DNA of 44,360 nucleotides from an uncultured bacterium (GCA_947646655.1 CANSHI010000012.1:1-44360); one strand, 5' to 3'; shown: positions 6,660-14,760, counted from the first letter of the stretch. Program-made: numbers and translations. Notes: a model not told the origin generated them from the sequence alone.

Positions 6660-6726
6660 GTACGGGATTTGAACCCATGCATGTATGCGTGAAAGGCATA
6701 TGTGTTAACCGCTTCACCAACGGGCC
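6651..6726 (-). tRNA. tRNA-Glu(UUC)
   Basis: The 76-nt cloverleaf on the minus strand has acceptor stem GGCCCGU/ACGGGUC, anticodon loop CUUUCAC (anticodon UUC), T-arm GGGTTCAAATCCC and an encoded CCA end. It is the first of three tRNA genes counted from the left. Its 3' end is the integration target of the 3388-6659 element. Confidence 0.95.
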
Positions 6727-6740
6727 ATGAACATAATTAA

Positions 6741-6817
<77 letters not shown>

Positions 6818-6824
6818 ATTAACG

Positions 6825-6900
6825 TGGTGTCCCCTTGGGGATTCGAACCCCAGACCCACTGATTAAGAGTCAGTTGCTCTACCAGCTGAGCTAAGGAGAC
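6825..6900 (-). tRNA. tRNA-Lys(CUU)
   Basis: The 76-nt cloverleaf on the minus strand starts GTCTCCTTAGCTCAGC. Its anticodon loop is CTCTTAA (anticodon CUU), the T-arm is GGGGTTCGAATCCCC, and CCA is encoded. It is the upstream member of the tRNA cluster. No separate promoter is obvious in 6901-6981. Confidence 0.95.
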
Positions 6901-6981
6901 ACAAATACCAAATTGCTATTCAATTATAACATAATAAAACTAATTTTCAAGTACTTTTAAATAATTTATGCAAAAAAAATC

Positions 6982-7027
6982 AAAAAAAGTACAACATTCG
7001 GCATATTATTTCAAACTTTGTACCTTT
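6982..7027 (-). terminator. Terminator after the division-cluster operon
   Basis: On the minus strand AAAGGTACAA pairs with TTGTACTTTT (10 bp including one wobble) around a loop of about 23 nt, and the T tract continues. It follows the stop at 7038 by about 10 bp. Confidence 0.6.
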
Positions 7028-7037
7028 TAGATTACTA

Positions 7038-7640
7038 TTAATTTGTTATTTTACTTATCTCTAATGGAACTTCCATTTTTACTTCATTACCTTTTTTATC
7101 CTTACCTTGAACTTTAAAGATCAATTTATCTAAGTTTTCTACATTGACATCTGATAAAAAGTTTGCATCTTTATGTGACTCTGTAAAACTGAAATCAGAA
7201 TTTTCAAAAATGCTTTTTAAACTTGCTCCTTTATCTTTCATATCCTCGATAGAATTTACAGCAACCAGTTTAATATCTCCCTCTTCACGTCTAATATAAT
7301 ATCCTATTTCAAATTCATATAATTCGATATCTTTACCATCATATTTGATCTTCGAATCTCCAAAATAATTCACGTCTCTTCCGATATAAATTGTTCCATT
7401 TAGAAAAGTTATATCGTCATTATAACCACCAAAAGAGTACAAAGTAACACTGTTTGCTATTATTTTTATATAAAGTAGTAATACCACTACCAATAAACCT
7501 AAAACAATTATTATGGGAATAGGACTGTTAAAAAACTTAAACAAAGAGGATTTATCACTCTTGCTGTTCTTCTCCATTTTCGGGTTCGTCTTTAATGTTT
7601 TCTCCTGTTTCTTCATTTTGAATATCACTTTCCTTTTCAT
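7038..7640 (-). CDS. Unknown single-pass membrane protein downstream of PBP
   Basis: Up to 200 residues with a Lys-rich N-terminus, one membrane span at about 51-71 (PIPIIIVLGLLVVVLLLYIK) and an extracytoplasmic beta-rich domain of about 125 residues that I do not recognise. The charge pattern suggests the C-terminal domain faces outside. The start is uncertain: Met codons at 7640, 7616 and 7577 are all in frame, and the first overlaps the PBP gene by 86 bp. The third, with a 23-bp overlap, is the most economical, although its ribosome binding site is weak. As the last gene of the mraZ operon it may have a cell-wall or division role, from context only. Confidence 0.6.
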   Translation of the reverse strand: MKRKVIFKMKKQEKTLKTNPKMEKNSKSDKSSLFKFFNSPIPIIIVLGLLVVVLLLYIKIIANSVTLYSFGGYNDDITFLNGTIYIGRDVNYFGDSKIKYDGKDIELYEFEIGYYIRREEGDIKLVAVNSIEDMKDKGASLKSIFENSDFSFTESHKDANFLSDVNVENLDKLIFKVQGKDKKGNEVKMEVPLEISKITN

Positions 7641-9777
7641 TATCTGTACTGATGCGAATCAAAGTAAAATCTATAATAGAACCTTTTTCTACTTGTGATC
7701 CCTCTGTAACTGATTGGGAAGTAACTCTTCCATATCCATTAATATTATAATCTATTTCTGCTAAATTGCAATAATTTCCTACTTCGTTCGAAGTCCACCC
7801 TATCATAGAAGGCATAATAATATTTTCTGAATTAGTTAACAAGAAAATTTTACTTCCCTTAACCGCTGTTGCTCCTTTTATAGGAAATTGATCGATGACA
7901 CGCTCCCCGTCACCTATCAAAATTGTTTCTAAGCCGAGGCTTTTAAGTTCTTCTTCTGCCGTCTTAGAATCTTTATTGATATAATTTTTAATATCGACTA
8001 TTTTTGTTTTGTCAGCTTCGACGACTAGCTGATCTAAGTTTTTATATTTTGCAATCGACTCTACGATCGATTTAACAGGTTTCGCAATTGCACTAGAAGA
8101 AGCTTCCAATTTTTGCACTGAAATATAAATTATATATTCGGGATCCTCATAAGGAAATAAACCTGCAAAACTTCTAATATTGTCATATTTTCCAGCCTCA
8201 TATCCTCCCGATTTAGAAGCAATCTGTGCTGTACCTGTTTTTCCTATCAAAGTAGTAGAAGCCGTTTTATATACACGACCAGTCGCATAAGGATCGTCAC
8301 TATTAACTGTTTTATACATAAGCTCGAGCATTTTATTGATTACTTCTTCACTTACTGTTGAACTAACTTCTGTTCTCTTGCCCTCATAAACCACTTCACC
8401 AGTATCAGGATTTATAACTTTATCTACTATATAAGGTCTTAAAAGAGTCCCTTTATTGGATAAGACAGTCATCGCTTGAACATTTTGAATCGGAGTAGTC
8501 GCGATACCTTGGCCAAAAGAAGCATTAGCGAGTTCTATGGCATAGTTAGGTTTTATAGTTCCATTCATTTCCCCAGCAATTTCGATACCAGTTTTATAAC
8601 CAAACCCAAACTTTTTATAATAATCGATCAACTTGTCTTTTCCCATTTCAAGTCCTAAATTAGCGGCTGCTATATTCGAAGAATAAGTAAACCCTACATC
8701 ATAAGATATCGTCCCCCAACCCTTCTTATTCCAGTCATAAATTCTATGTTCACCAATAGGCATACTACCTGATGAAAAAGTTTTACTTCCATCATATAAA
8801 CCCTCTTCCATGGCAGCCATAAAAGAAAATATTTTCATAGTAGAACCAGGCTCATAAGCTTCTGATACGATGGGATTATAATACTTTGTTATATTCATTT
8901 TATTAGGATCGAAGCTTGGAGTAACAGTACTACCTAATATAGCACCAGTTTTTGCATCCGCGATAGTAGCGTGTACCCATTCAAATTTACTCGTTTTAGA
9001 CATCTCTTCTATCGCATTATCTAAATACATCTGTATATTTGAGTCGATCGTCAAATAAATATCTAAGCCATTTTCCGCGGGCTCTGTTATTACAGGAGTA
9101 TCCGCGATTTGATAACCATAAGCATCTCTATCGTAAATTGTATAGCCATTAGTACCCGTTAGTTCATTATTATAATAACCTTCTACTCCTAATTCACCTA
9201 CGATTTCCTCGATGCCTTCCTCATTTTCTTTCTTTTTTGAATATCCGATTATATATGATGCAAAATCACCATAAGGATAGTATCTTTTTTTACCAGCAAT
9301 AAAATCGATGCCTGGCAAATCTAAAGCCTGTATTTCTAATTTAGTCTTCTCACTTAAATCTTTGCCCGCTGCACCAAACTCGACTTGATAAGCCCCATTT
9401 GTATTCAATCGTTCTAATATATACTCAGGTGAAACATTTAAATAACTGCTTAAAACGTTTGCCGTATATTCTTTATCTACAACATGCCTAGGTTTAGACT
9501 CATCTTGTGTCCTAGAAGGTTCCAAATAGGCAATCAGCTTATAAGCATTGACATCTTTAGCTAATACTTCCCCGTTTGTACTATAAATATTACCACGATT
9601 TGCAGTCAAAGTTCTTTTAGCAGTTGTTCTACTAGCAGCTTTTGCCTTTATATCGATACCATCAACCATGACAGAATTGCTAACATAAATCATTTTAGCA
9701 ATTATTAAAGCAAATAAAAGAACAATACAAATTATTCCTATATAACTTATCCTTATTGTACTGTTCCTCTTCTTCAT
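7555..9777 (-). CDS. Division/sporulation class B penicillin-binding protein with PASTA domains
   Basis: A 740-residue transpeptidase that cross-links peptidoglycan at the septum. It has an N-terminal membrane anchor (about 8-30), a PBP dimerisation domain (about 45-215) and a transpeptidase domain with EPGSTMKIF (SxxK nucleophile, about 308-316), YSSNIA (SxN) and IGKTGTAQ (KTG). Two PASTA-like repeats lie at about 585-715, followed by an acidic tail. Class B PBPs with PASTA domains directly after ftsL are PBP2B or SpoVD; in a spore former either is possible and the sequence alone does not decide. It follows ftsL by 8 bp in the mraZ-rsmH-ftsL-pbp order. Confidence 0.92.
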   Translation of the reverse strand: MKKRNSTIRISYIGIICIVLLFALIIAKMIYVSNSVMVDGIDIKAKAASRTTAKRTLTANRGNIYSTNGEVLAKDVNAYKLIAYLEPSRTQDESKPRHVVDKEYTANVLSSYLNVSPEYILERLNTNGAYQVEFGAAGKDLSEKTKLEIQALDLPGIDFIAGKKRYYPYGDFASYIIGYSKKKENEEGIEEIVGELGVEGYYNNELTGTNGYTIYDRDAYGYQIADTPVITEPAENGLDIYLTIDSNIQMYLDNAIEEMSKTSKFEWVHATIADAKTGAILGSTVTPSFDPNKMNITKYYNPIVSEAYEPGSTMKIFSFMAAMEEGLYDGSKTFSSGSMPIGEHRIYDWNKKGWGTISYDVGFTYSSNIAAANLGLEMGKDKLIDYYKKFGFGYKTGIEIAGEMNGTIKPNYAIELANASFGQGIATTPIQNVQAMTVLSNKGTLLRPYIVDKVINPDTGEVVYEGKRTEVSSTVSEEVINKMLELMYKTVNSDDPYATGRVYKTASTTLIGKTGTAQIASKSGGYEAGKYDNIRSFAGLFPYEDPEYIIYISVQKLEASSSAIAKPVKSIVESIAKYKNLDQLVVEADKTKIVDIKNYINKDSKTAEEELKSLGLETILIGDGERVIDQFPIKGATAVKGSKIFLLTNSENIIMPSMIGWTSNEVGNYCNLAEIDYNINGYGRVTSQSVTEGSQVEKGSIIDFTLIRISTDNEKESDIQNEETGENIKDEPENGEEQQE

Positions 9778-9785
9778 AATTCCTC

Positions 9786-10082
9786 CTAATTATTTATAAC
9801 TATTATATTGTCATTATTATAACTCAAACCGAACTCTTTGGCAATATCTTGAATATTAGAAAGGCTAGCTAGTTCATCTACTTGCATAGATAAACTTTGG
9901 TTTGCATTTTCTTGCTTTTTAACTTTACTTTTAAGTTTCTCAACTTCTATATTACTTTTAGATAATGTTGCTTGTGAAAACACTATCGATACTGGCACAA
10001 AAATACCTAACATTACTACTAACGTAACCATTATTTTATCTAACACTCTCATACTTTTTTTATTTTTTACATTTTTATTCAT
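9786..10082 (-). CDS. ftsL: Cell division protein FtsL
   Basis: A 98-residue bitopic protein with a basic N-terminus, one membrane span at about 17-37 and a leucine-zipper-like coiled coil (EKLKSKVKKQENANQSLSMQ). It ends in the short DIAKEFGLSY-type segment common in FtsL. It would act in the divisome with DivIB/FtsQ and DivIC/FtsB. Primary sequence conservation in this family is poor, so the call rests on size, topology and position between rsmH and the PBP gene, where FtsL is nearly always found. The rsmH stop is 2 bp away, suggesting translational coupling. Confidence 0.85.
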   Translation of the reverse strand: MNKNVKNKKSMRVLDKIMVTLVVMLGIFVPVSIVFSQATLSKSNIEVEKLKSKVKKQENANQSLSMQVDELASLSNIQDIAKEFGLSYNNDNIIVINN

Positions 10083-10084
10083 GT

Positions 10085-10993
10085 CTACACCCTTTCTATT
10101 ATTCGCAATTTAGCACTTTTACTGCGAGAATTTTTTTCCATTTCTTCATCGCTTGGAAGAATCGGCTTTTTATTGATTAATTTTATTTTTGGTTTAAATT
10201 CATCAGGAATATTTGGTAGTCCCTTAACGATATCAGGTACGCTACTAAATTTATTAAAAATTTGTTTAGTAATTCTATCTTCTAAAGAATGAAAAGTTAT
10301 GACAGAAATCCTTCCACCTGGATTTAACAAATTTATCGCTTCAGGCAGCACACTTTCCAAAACTTTTAATTCATTATTTACTTCGATTCTAATAGCCTGA
10401 AATATTTGTCTCTCGGGATGATGAGTAAGAAAATATTTTTTAGGCACAGAACCTTTAATTACATCTACTAATTCTAATGTAGTATTGATCGGTCTATTGT
10501 TTAATATATTTTTCGCAATAGCTTTACTATATCTTTCTTCTCCATATTGAAAGAATATATCGATTAATCTTCCTAAATCATAATTATTGACGACATTTTT
10601 TGCGCTAAAACTGTTATCTTTATTCATCCTCATATCTAATTCGGCATCCTTCATAAAGCTAAAACCGCGCGTTTCATCATCAATTTGTGGACTCGAAAGT
10701 CCGAGATCGAAGATAATGCCATCGACACCCGTTATTCCTCTAGAATTAAGCTCTTCTTTTAAATTCACAAAATTAGAATGTATTAAAATCACATTTTGTG
10801 AGTCTTTAAAAACTTTACTCGAGTATTCGATGGCTCTATCATCTTGATCGAAGGCGAATAGAAAACCCCTTTTCAATCGCTTATGAATCTCTTTGCTGTG
10901 TCCTGCATATCCTAAAGTCGCATCGACATAGACTCCATCTTCTTTAATGTTAAGCCCTTCTATGGCCTCTTCTAATAATACACTTATATGCAT
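10085..10993 (-). CDS. rsmH: 16S rRNA (cytosine1402-N4)-methyltransferase RsmH
   Basis: A 302-residue SAM-dependent methyltransferase that modifies C1402 in the decoding centre of 16S rRNA. The conserved N-terminus HISVLLEEAIEGL is followed by the SAM-binding DATLGYAGHS, then LGLSSPQIDD, and the C-terminal ISFHSLED-type motif (VITFHSLEDR). The end RSKSAKLRIIERV is the family's closing signature. I place the start at the ATG at 10993 with GGGGTG upstream. A longer reading to 11053 would run into mraZ and lacks family similarity. It lies 10 bp downstream of mraZ. Confidence 0.95.
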   Translation of the reverse strand: MHISVLLEEAIEGLNIKEDGVYVDATLGYAGHSKEIHKRLKRGFLFAFDQDDRAIEYSSKVFKDSQNVILIHSNFVNLKEELNSRGITGVDGIIFDLGLSSPQIDDETRGFSFMKDAELDMRMNKDNSFSAKNVVNNYDLGRLIDIFFQYGEERYSKAIAKNILNNRPINTTLELVDVIKGSVPKKYFLTHHPERQIFQAIRIEVNNELKVLESVLPEAINLLNPGGRISVITFHSLEDRITKQIFNKFSSVPDIVKGLPNIPDEFKPKIKLINKKPILPSDEEMEKNSRSKSAKLRIIERV

Positions 10994-11003
10994 ATTTACA
11001 CCC

Positions 11004-11426
11004 CTATTCATAGATGGTCTCCGCAATTTCTGCAAAAGAAGATAAGTTTTCATTTAAAAATTCATTGTAACTTTGTTCATCCCAAATCTCTAAATGATCA
11101 TCAAGTCCTAAAATGACTACTTCTTTTATGATGCCTGCATAACTTTTATGAGTTGCAGTTAATCCGATCCTACTTTGAGAATCGATTGTACAGGAAGTGG
11201 CTCCTGATAGAAAAATACGTAAAAATTTTCGTGTGTCCGACTTCGTAATAGTAAGCTCACTGAATTTATTCACCATGCTTTCCCACTTTTCAATAGGATA
11301 GACGAGTAGACATTTCTCAAAACCTCTCGTAACGATTACCTCTTTGCCGAGACTTTGAAGTAACTTACTAGGCATTACTAAACGACTTTTATTGTCTAAA
11401 TTATGATGAAACTCTCCAATCAGCAT
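11004..11426 (-). CDS. mraZ: Transcriptional regulator MraZ
   Basis: A 140-residue protein made of two SpoVT/AbrB-like swapped-hairpin domains. It starts at MLIGEFHHNLDNKSRLVMP, matching the family's N-terminus, and repeats the pattern near residue 80 (IDSQSRIGLTA). MraZ binds short repeats in front of its own operon and controls the division genes. The start at 11426 is preceded by GTGGGGGA; residues upstream of it do not fit the family. Its likely operator, three 7-bp repeats, lies at 11436-11462. Confidence 0.95.
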   Translation of the reverse strand: MLIGEFHHNLDNKSRLVMPSKLLQSLGKEVIVTRGFEKCLLVYPIEKWESMVNKFSELTITKSDTRKFLRIFLSGATSCTIDSQSRIGLTATHKSYAGIIKEVVILGLDDHLEIWDEQSYNEFLNENLSSFAEIAETIYE

Positions 11427-11435
11427 AGAAGTCCC

Positions 11436-11462
11436 CCACTTTCTACCACATTGTACCACTTT
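11436..11462 (-). promoter_or_regulatory. MraZ operator (three boxes)
   Basis: On the minus strand three 7-bp boxes, AAAGTGG, AATGTGG and AAAGTGG, are separated by 3-nt spacers, an exact 10-bp period. They occupy 11456-11462, 11446-11452 and 11436-11442. This agrees with the AAAGTG-type tandem box described for Mollicutes MraZ. The boxes lie between the promoter and the mraZ start. Confidence 0.75.
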
Positions 11463-11470
11463 CTATGACA

Positions 11471-11499
11471 ATAGTACAGCATAAATAATTTCTTTTCAA
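11471..11499 (-). promoter_or_regulatory. Promoter of the mraZ operon
   Basis: On the minus strand TTGAAA (11494-11499), a 17-bp spacer and TACTAT (11471-11476). Transcription would begin near 11464, immediately before or within the first MraZ box. The rest of the divergent region (11500-11623) shows a weak CATACA-like sequence at 11566 but no clear second promoter. Confidence 0.65.
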
Positions 11500-11623
11500 C
11501 ACATTTATTCCTATTTTTAGTTTTTTTACATTTTAGATGTAAAGAAATAAATATTCATACTTAGACATACACCCAATCAATTTTAATTTACTATTCATAA
11601 CTTATAACAGGGAGGAATTATAT

Positions 11624-12076
11624 ATGTTATTTGATAAAAACGGTTTTTACATGGTTGAACAAAGTAAAAACGATTATGATTTTGCAATCGACATTATAGG
11701 CGGAAAAGCATTAGAAGCTTCTACAAATCCAAAAATTTATGATTTAAAAGAAGCTTTAAGAAAAGGAAACTTATTTCCTAATTTATATCACCAGTACAAA
11801 AATTTTGTTCCTAGAGAAATTAAAGTTGGCACTGAAAGAGAAAAATGTTTACTCGAAATTCAAGAACTAGATTTTTCTATTGCTGATTTAAACTTATATT
11901 TAGATGTTTATCCTAATGACAAACAGGCCTATGAAATTTTTAAAAAATATACAGAAGAATGTAAAAGAAAAAAAGAATACTACACAAAAGTATTCGGTCC
12001 ATTGACTTTGGACGAATTAACTGATGATTATGAATGGTCTACAGGAGTTTGGCCATGGGAAGGAAGTGGTTTATAA
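11624..12076 (+). CDS. Fused spore coat protein CotJA-CotJB
   Basis: A 150-residue protein. Residues about 36-60 contain the CotJA hallmark (IYDLKEALRKGNLFPNLY). Residues about 72-150 are a complete CotJB-like protein: CLLEIQELDFSIADLNLYLD, a Lys-rich middle, then the aromatic end WSTGVWPWEGSG. In Bacillus subtilis cotJA, cotJB and cotJC are three adjacent genes expressed in the mother cell under sigma-E. Here the first two appear joined in one frame. GGGAGGAAT precedes the ATG. The stop overlaps the cotJC start as TAATG, so the two are translationally coupled. Confidence 0.82.
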   Translation: MLFDKNGFYMVEQSKNDYDFAIDIIGGKALEASTNPKIYDLKEALRKGNLFPNLYHQYKNFVPREIKVGTEREKCLLEIQELDFSIADLNLYLDVYPNDKQAYEIFKKYTEECKRKKEYYTKVFGPLTLDELTDDYEWSTGVWPWEGSGL

Positions 12077-12648
12077 TGTTTAAATATCAAAAAATGTTAC
12101 CATATCCACTTTCTATAAAAAAAAGAGATTTGAAAATGGCTAAATTGATCATAACTCAACTTGGAGGATATGCTGGAGAACTTGGAGCAAGTCTAAGATA
12201 TTTTAGCCATAAATTTAACATGCCTGATGATAAAGGAAGATCTTTATTAAACGACATTGCTACTGAAGAACTTGGACACGCAGAAATGATTTCTACCATG
12301 GTTCATATGCTTACTAAAGATGCAACTTTAGAAGAATTAAAAGAAGCTGGTTTAGAAGGAATGTACACTGAACATGGAAAAGGAATATATCCATCTGATG
12401 CAAACGGTGTGCCATTCTCAGCAGAAACTTTTGCCTCAACAGGTGATGTGTTCGCTGATCTATCAGAAGATATGGCTGCTGAACAAAAAGCTCGTGCGGC
12501 TTATGAGAGATTGATAAACCAAGCAACTGATCCTGATTTAATAAATCCTTTATTATTCTTACGTCAAAGAGAAATCGTCCACTTTAATAGATTTAAAGAA
12601 TTATATGACTTTTATAGAAAACAATGTAATGAAGGAAAAATGATTTAA
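12076..12648 (+). CDS. cotJC: Spore coat protein CotJC (manganese-catalase fold)
   Basis: A 190-residue protein related to dimanganese catalases. ELGASLRYF carries a Glu, ATEELGHAEMI carries the ExxH pair, and a later EDMAAEQKARAAYE plus REIVHFNRF supply the remaining metal ligands. The start at 12076 gives the usual N-terminus MFKYQKMLPYP; an upstream in-frame reading from 12034 lies inside the previous gene. CotJC homologues are incorporated in the inner spore coat. A hairpin terminator follows at 12654-12686. Confidence 0.93.
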   Translation: MFKYQKMLPYPLSIKKRDLKMAKLIITQLGGYAGELGASLRYFSHKFNMPDDKGRSLLNDIATEELGHAEMISTMVHMLTKDATLEELKEAGLEGMYTEHGKGIYPSDANGVPFSAETFASTGDVFADLSEDMAAEQKARAAYERLINQATDPDLINPLLFLRQREIVHFNRFKELYDFYRKQCNEGKMI

Positions 12649-12653
12649 TATTG

Positions 12654-12686
12654 AAAACTGTTAGATAACTATTTCTATCAGTTTTT
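12654..12686 (+). terminator. Terminator of the cotJ operon
   Basis: AAAACTG-T-TAGA pairs with TCTA-T-CAGTTTT around an 8-nt loop, followed by further T residues. It lies 5 bp after the cotJC stop. Confidence 0.75.
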
Positions 12687-12712
12687 AATTTAAATTTTTT
12701 ATGAGTGAATAT

Positions 12713-12741
12713 TTTACTTTTTACCTCTATTATGCTAAAAT
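12713..12741 (+). promoter_or_regulatory. Promoter of rnhC
   Basis: TTTACT (12713-12718), a 17-bp spacer and TAAAAT (12736-12741) preceded by TGC (extended -10). AAGGAGAG precedes the ATG at 12765. Confidence 0.55.
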
Positions 12742-12764
12742 ATTTTTCATAAGGAGAGAATATT

Positions 12765-13703
12765 ATGACAATTGTTTTTAAAATAAGTAACAATCTAAAG
12801 AAAGAAATTATAGAACATTATAAAGATACAGCCAAAGTCAATAAACCCCCTTATTCTGTTTTTCAAAGTGAAGACTGTGGCACAGTAGTAACATTATATG
12901 AATCGGGTAAAATTATGTTCCAAGGAATCGGTGCCGATATCGACTATTCCCTTTGGAGAGACCGAGAAAAATTTTTAAATAACAGAGATATCGATAAAGA
13001 ATTAAAACAAAAAGAGTTAAAAGATAACAAGAAAAAAGAGGAGCATAACGACAAAACATATAAATATGTTAGCACAGTTGGATCCGATGAAGTCGGCACA
13101 GGAGATTACTTTGGTCCCATCGTTGTAACTGCTTCATATGTAAGTGAAGAAAATATTAGTAAAATAGAAGCTCTAGGTGTTCGTGATTCAAAAAAAATTA
13201 CTGACGAGAAGATTAGAGAAATCGCACCCCAATTATCGAAATTAGTCCCTTTTGTATCATATACTCTATCACCTTTAGAGTATAATAATACAGGAATTAC
13301 TAATATGAATAAAGTTAAAGCTATATTACATAATAAAGTTTTAGTAAACCTTTTAAAAAAAGATAGTTTCGATTATAAATATATTGTAGTCGATCAATTC
13401 GCACTCATCCCAAAATATTTTGAACATATTAAGGATATACCAGAGAAAGTGACAAACATTTCTTTTACTACACATGCCGAAGACAAATGTTTAAGTGTCG
13501 CCGTATCGAGTATTATAAGCCGTTATATATTCCTAACTGAAATGGATAAAATGAGTGAAAAATATAATATGACAATTCCAAAAGGTGCAGGTGCGAATGT
13601 AGACGAACAAGCACGCGAGTTTGTTAAAAAATATGGTTTTAATGAGTTACAAAAAGCAGTAAAATTAAACTTTAAAAACACTTTAAAAATAAATGAAAAA
13701 TAG
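12765..13703 (+). CDS. rnhC: Ribonuclease HIII
   Basis: A 312-residue type-2 RNase H that cleaves RNA in RNA-DNA hybrids. The N-terminal 80 residues form the TBP-like substrate-binding domain typical of RNase HIII, with a Lys-rich linker to about 99. The catalytic domain starts SDEVGTGDYFGPIVV (about 107-121), with Asp and Glu of the active site, then GVRDSKKI and VVDQFA. The N-terminal domain and the DEVGTGD form (rather than DEVGRGP) separate it from RnhB, which is also present at 27776-28492. It is monocistronic between a promoter and a bidirectional terminator. Confidence 0.95.
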   Translation: MTIVFKISNNLKKEIIEHYKDTAKVNKPPYSVFQSEDCGTVVTLYESGKIMFQGIGADIDYSLWRDREKFLNNRDIDKELKQKELKDNKKKEEHNDKTYKYVSTVGSDEVGTGDYFGPIVVTASYVSEENISKIEALGVRDSKKITDEKIREIAPQLSKLVPFVSYTLSPLEYNNTGITNMNKVKAILHNKVLVNLLKKDSFDYKYIVVDQFALIPKYFEHIKDIPEKVTNISFTTHAEDKCLSVAVSSIISRYIFLTEMDKMSEKYNMTIPKGAGANVDEQAREFVKKYGFNELQKAVKLNFKNTLKINEK

Positions 13704-13720
13704 GCCGAAGCCTATTTTTA
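13696..13720. terminator. Bidirectional terminator between rnhC and holA
   Basis: AAAAATAGGC (13696-13705) and GCCTATTTTT (13710-13719) form a 10-bp stem around CGAA. Both strands end in T-rich arms. The stop codons of rnhC and holA lie inside the stem. Confidence 0.85.
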
Positions 13721-14650
13721 TAATATAAGTAAAAACTTTCTTAACTCTTCAAAACCCAAATTATCTTCGCTGATCAGTTTTCTATCTAAATCACACAAAT
13801 ACATAATTATTTTTTCTAAAGATTCTAAACTATACTTCATTGCAGTAGTACGTAGGAGTTGAACTCTATAAGGATGCATATTATTGAGAGTTTTACTTAT
13901 CATTTCATTAGTGTTATTTGCTTGTGCTAAAAGTTTTATATCATATAAAGTAATATACTCGCGTGCTAACATGACAACAATGGGCACCATTTCCATTTTT
14001 GAATACTCTAATTCATCGATCATCCGAGAAGCTACATTCAAATCTTTATTTATTACTTTATCTTTAAATGCAAAAATATCATTTAAATTATAATTGGACA
14101 CATATTCTAAAATATCCTTTTCATCGATAACTTTATTCTCGCCCTTTATACTTTTTAACTTTTCAAATTCGTTTATTGCAATATCATAGTTTATGGAACA
14201 CTTTTCTACAAAAATGTTTAAAGCGTTAGAATTTATTTTAAAACCTTCTCTTCTAATCACTTCACCAAGTTCTTTATATAGTTCATTAGCTTTAGTGAAT
14301 ATGGATGTTTCAATAACTTCTACATAATTTAGCATTTCTTTTTGAATACCTTTGGAAGGAAGCTTTTCTTTACTCACGATTATTAAAGTGGTCTCTTCAT
14401 TTGGTTCTTTTAAATAATCTATAAGTTTAAGCATATTTTTATCATCTTTTTTACTACTTAATATGCAAGATACATTTTTAAGTATAACATATTTTTCCTC
14501 ATCAAAAAGCGATTTATAATTTAAATCTATAAGAACATCTTCTAAAGTTACTTCCTCTAAATCATAAATTTGACATTTATGATTGTTTACTATTTTTTTA
14601 ATCTCTAAATCGACCAGTTTATAGCTAGTTCCATAAATTAAATAATTCAT
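13718..14650 (-). CDS. holA: DNA polymerase III delta subunit
   Basis: A 310-residue clamp-loader subunit that opens the beta sliding clamp. It has the expected three-domain pattern: an N-terminal AAA-like region (MNYLIYGTSYKLVDLEIKKI), the central YVEVIETSIFTKANELYKEL-like segment, and a C-terminal helical collar (VPIVVMLAREYITLYDIKLL; YRVQLLRTTA). Length is slightly below the usual 330-350. HolA next to comEC is the common Bacillota order. The promoter probably overlaps the comEC terminator region at 14650-14713. Confidence 0.88.
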   Translation of the reverse strand: MNYLIYGTSYKLVDLEIKKIVNNHKCQIYDLEEVTLEDVLIDLNYKSLFDEEKYVILKNVSCILSSKKDDKNMLKLIDYLKEPNEETTLIIVSKEKLPSKGIQKEMLNYVEVIETSIFTKANELYKELGEVIRREGFKINSNALNIFVEKCSINYDIAINEFEKLKSIKGENKVIDEKDILEYVSNYNLNDIFAFKDKVINKDLNVASRMIDELEYSKMEMVPIVVMLAREYITLYDIKLLAQANNTNEMISKTLNNMHPYRVQLLRTTAMKYSLESLEKIIMYLCDLDRKLISEDNLGFEELRKFLLIL

Positions 14651-14682
14651 ACAATCTACTCCTAATAAATCTACTATAACAC

Positions 14683-14713
14683 AAAATGAACCCTATCTGC
14701 AAGGATCCATTTT
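14683..14713 (-). terminator. Terminator-like hairpin between comEC and holA
   Basis: On the minus strand AAAATGGATCC pairs with GGGTTCATTTT (11 bp with two wobbles) around a 9-nt loop, then TTTTGTGTT. It lies about 47 bp after the comEC stop and 33 bp before the holA start. Confidence 0.55.
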
Positions 14714-14735
14714 ATGATAATTATCTTTATATTAA

Positions 14736-14749
14736 CACCCGGGCGGGTG
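14736..14749. repeat. GC-rich palindrome
   Basis: CACCCGGGCGGGTG, a 5-bp stem around GGGC, sits 12 bp after the comEC stop. It is strikingly GC-rich for this AT-rich region and lacks a T tract. Confidence 0.6.
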
Positions 14750-14760
14750 ACTAATATATT

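Noticed and set aside
10994-11053. Longer N-terminus for RsmH
   Set aside because: These codons lie inside the mraZ gene and lack similarity to RsmH; the ATG at 10993 gives the canonical beginning and has a good site.
11546-11571. Sigma-E-type promoter for the cotJ genes (CATACA at 11566)
   Set aside because: The -10-like match is only partial and no convincing -35 was found; sigma-E control is expected from biology but not shown by this sequence.
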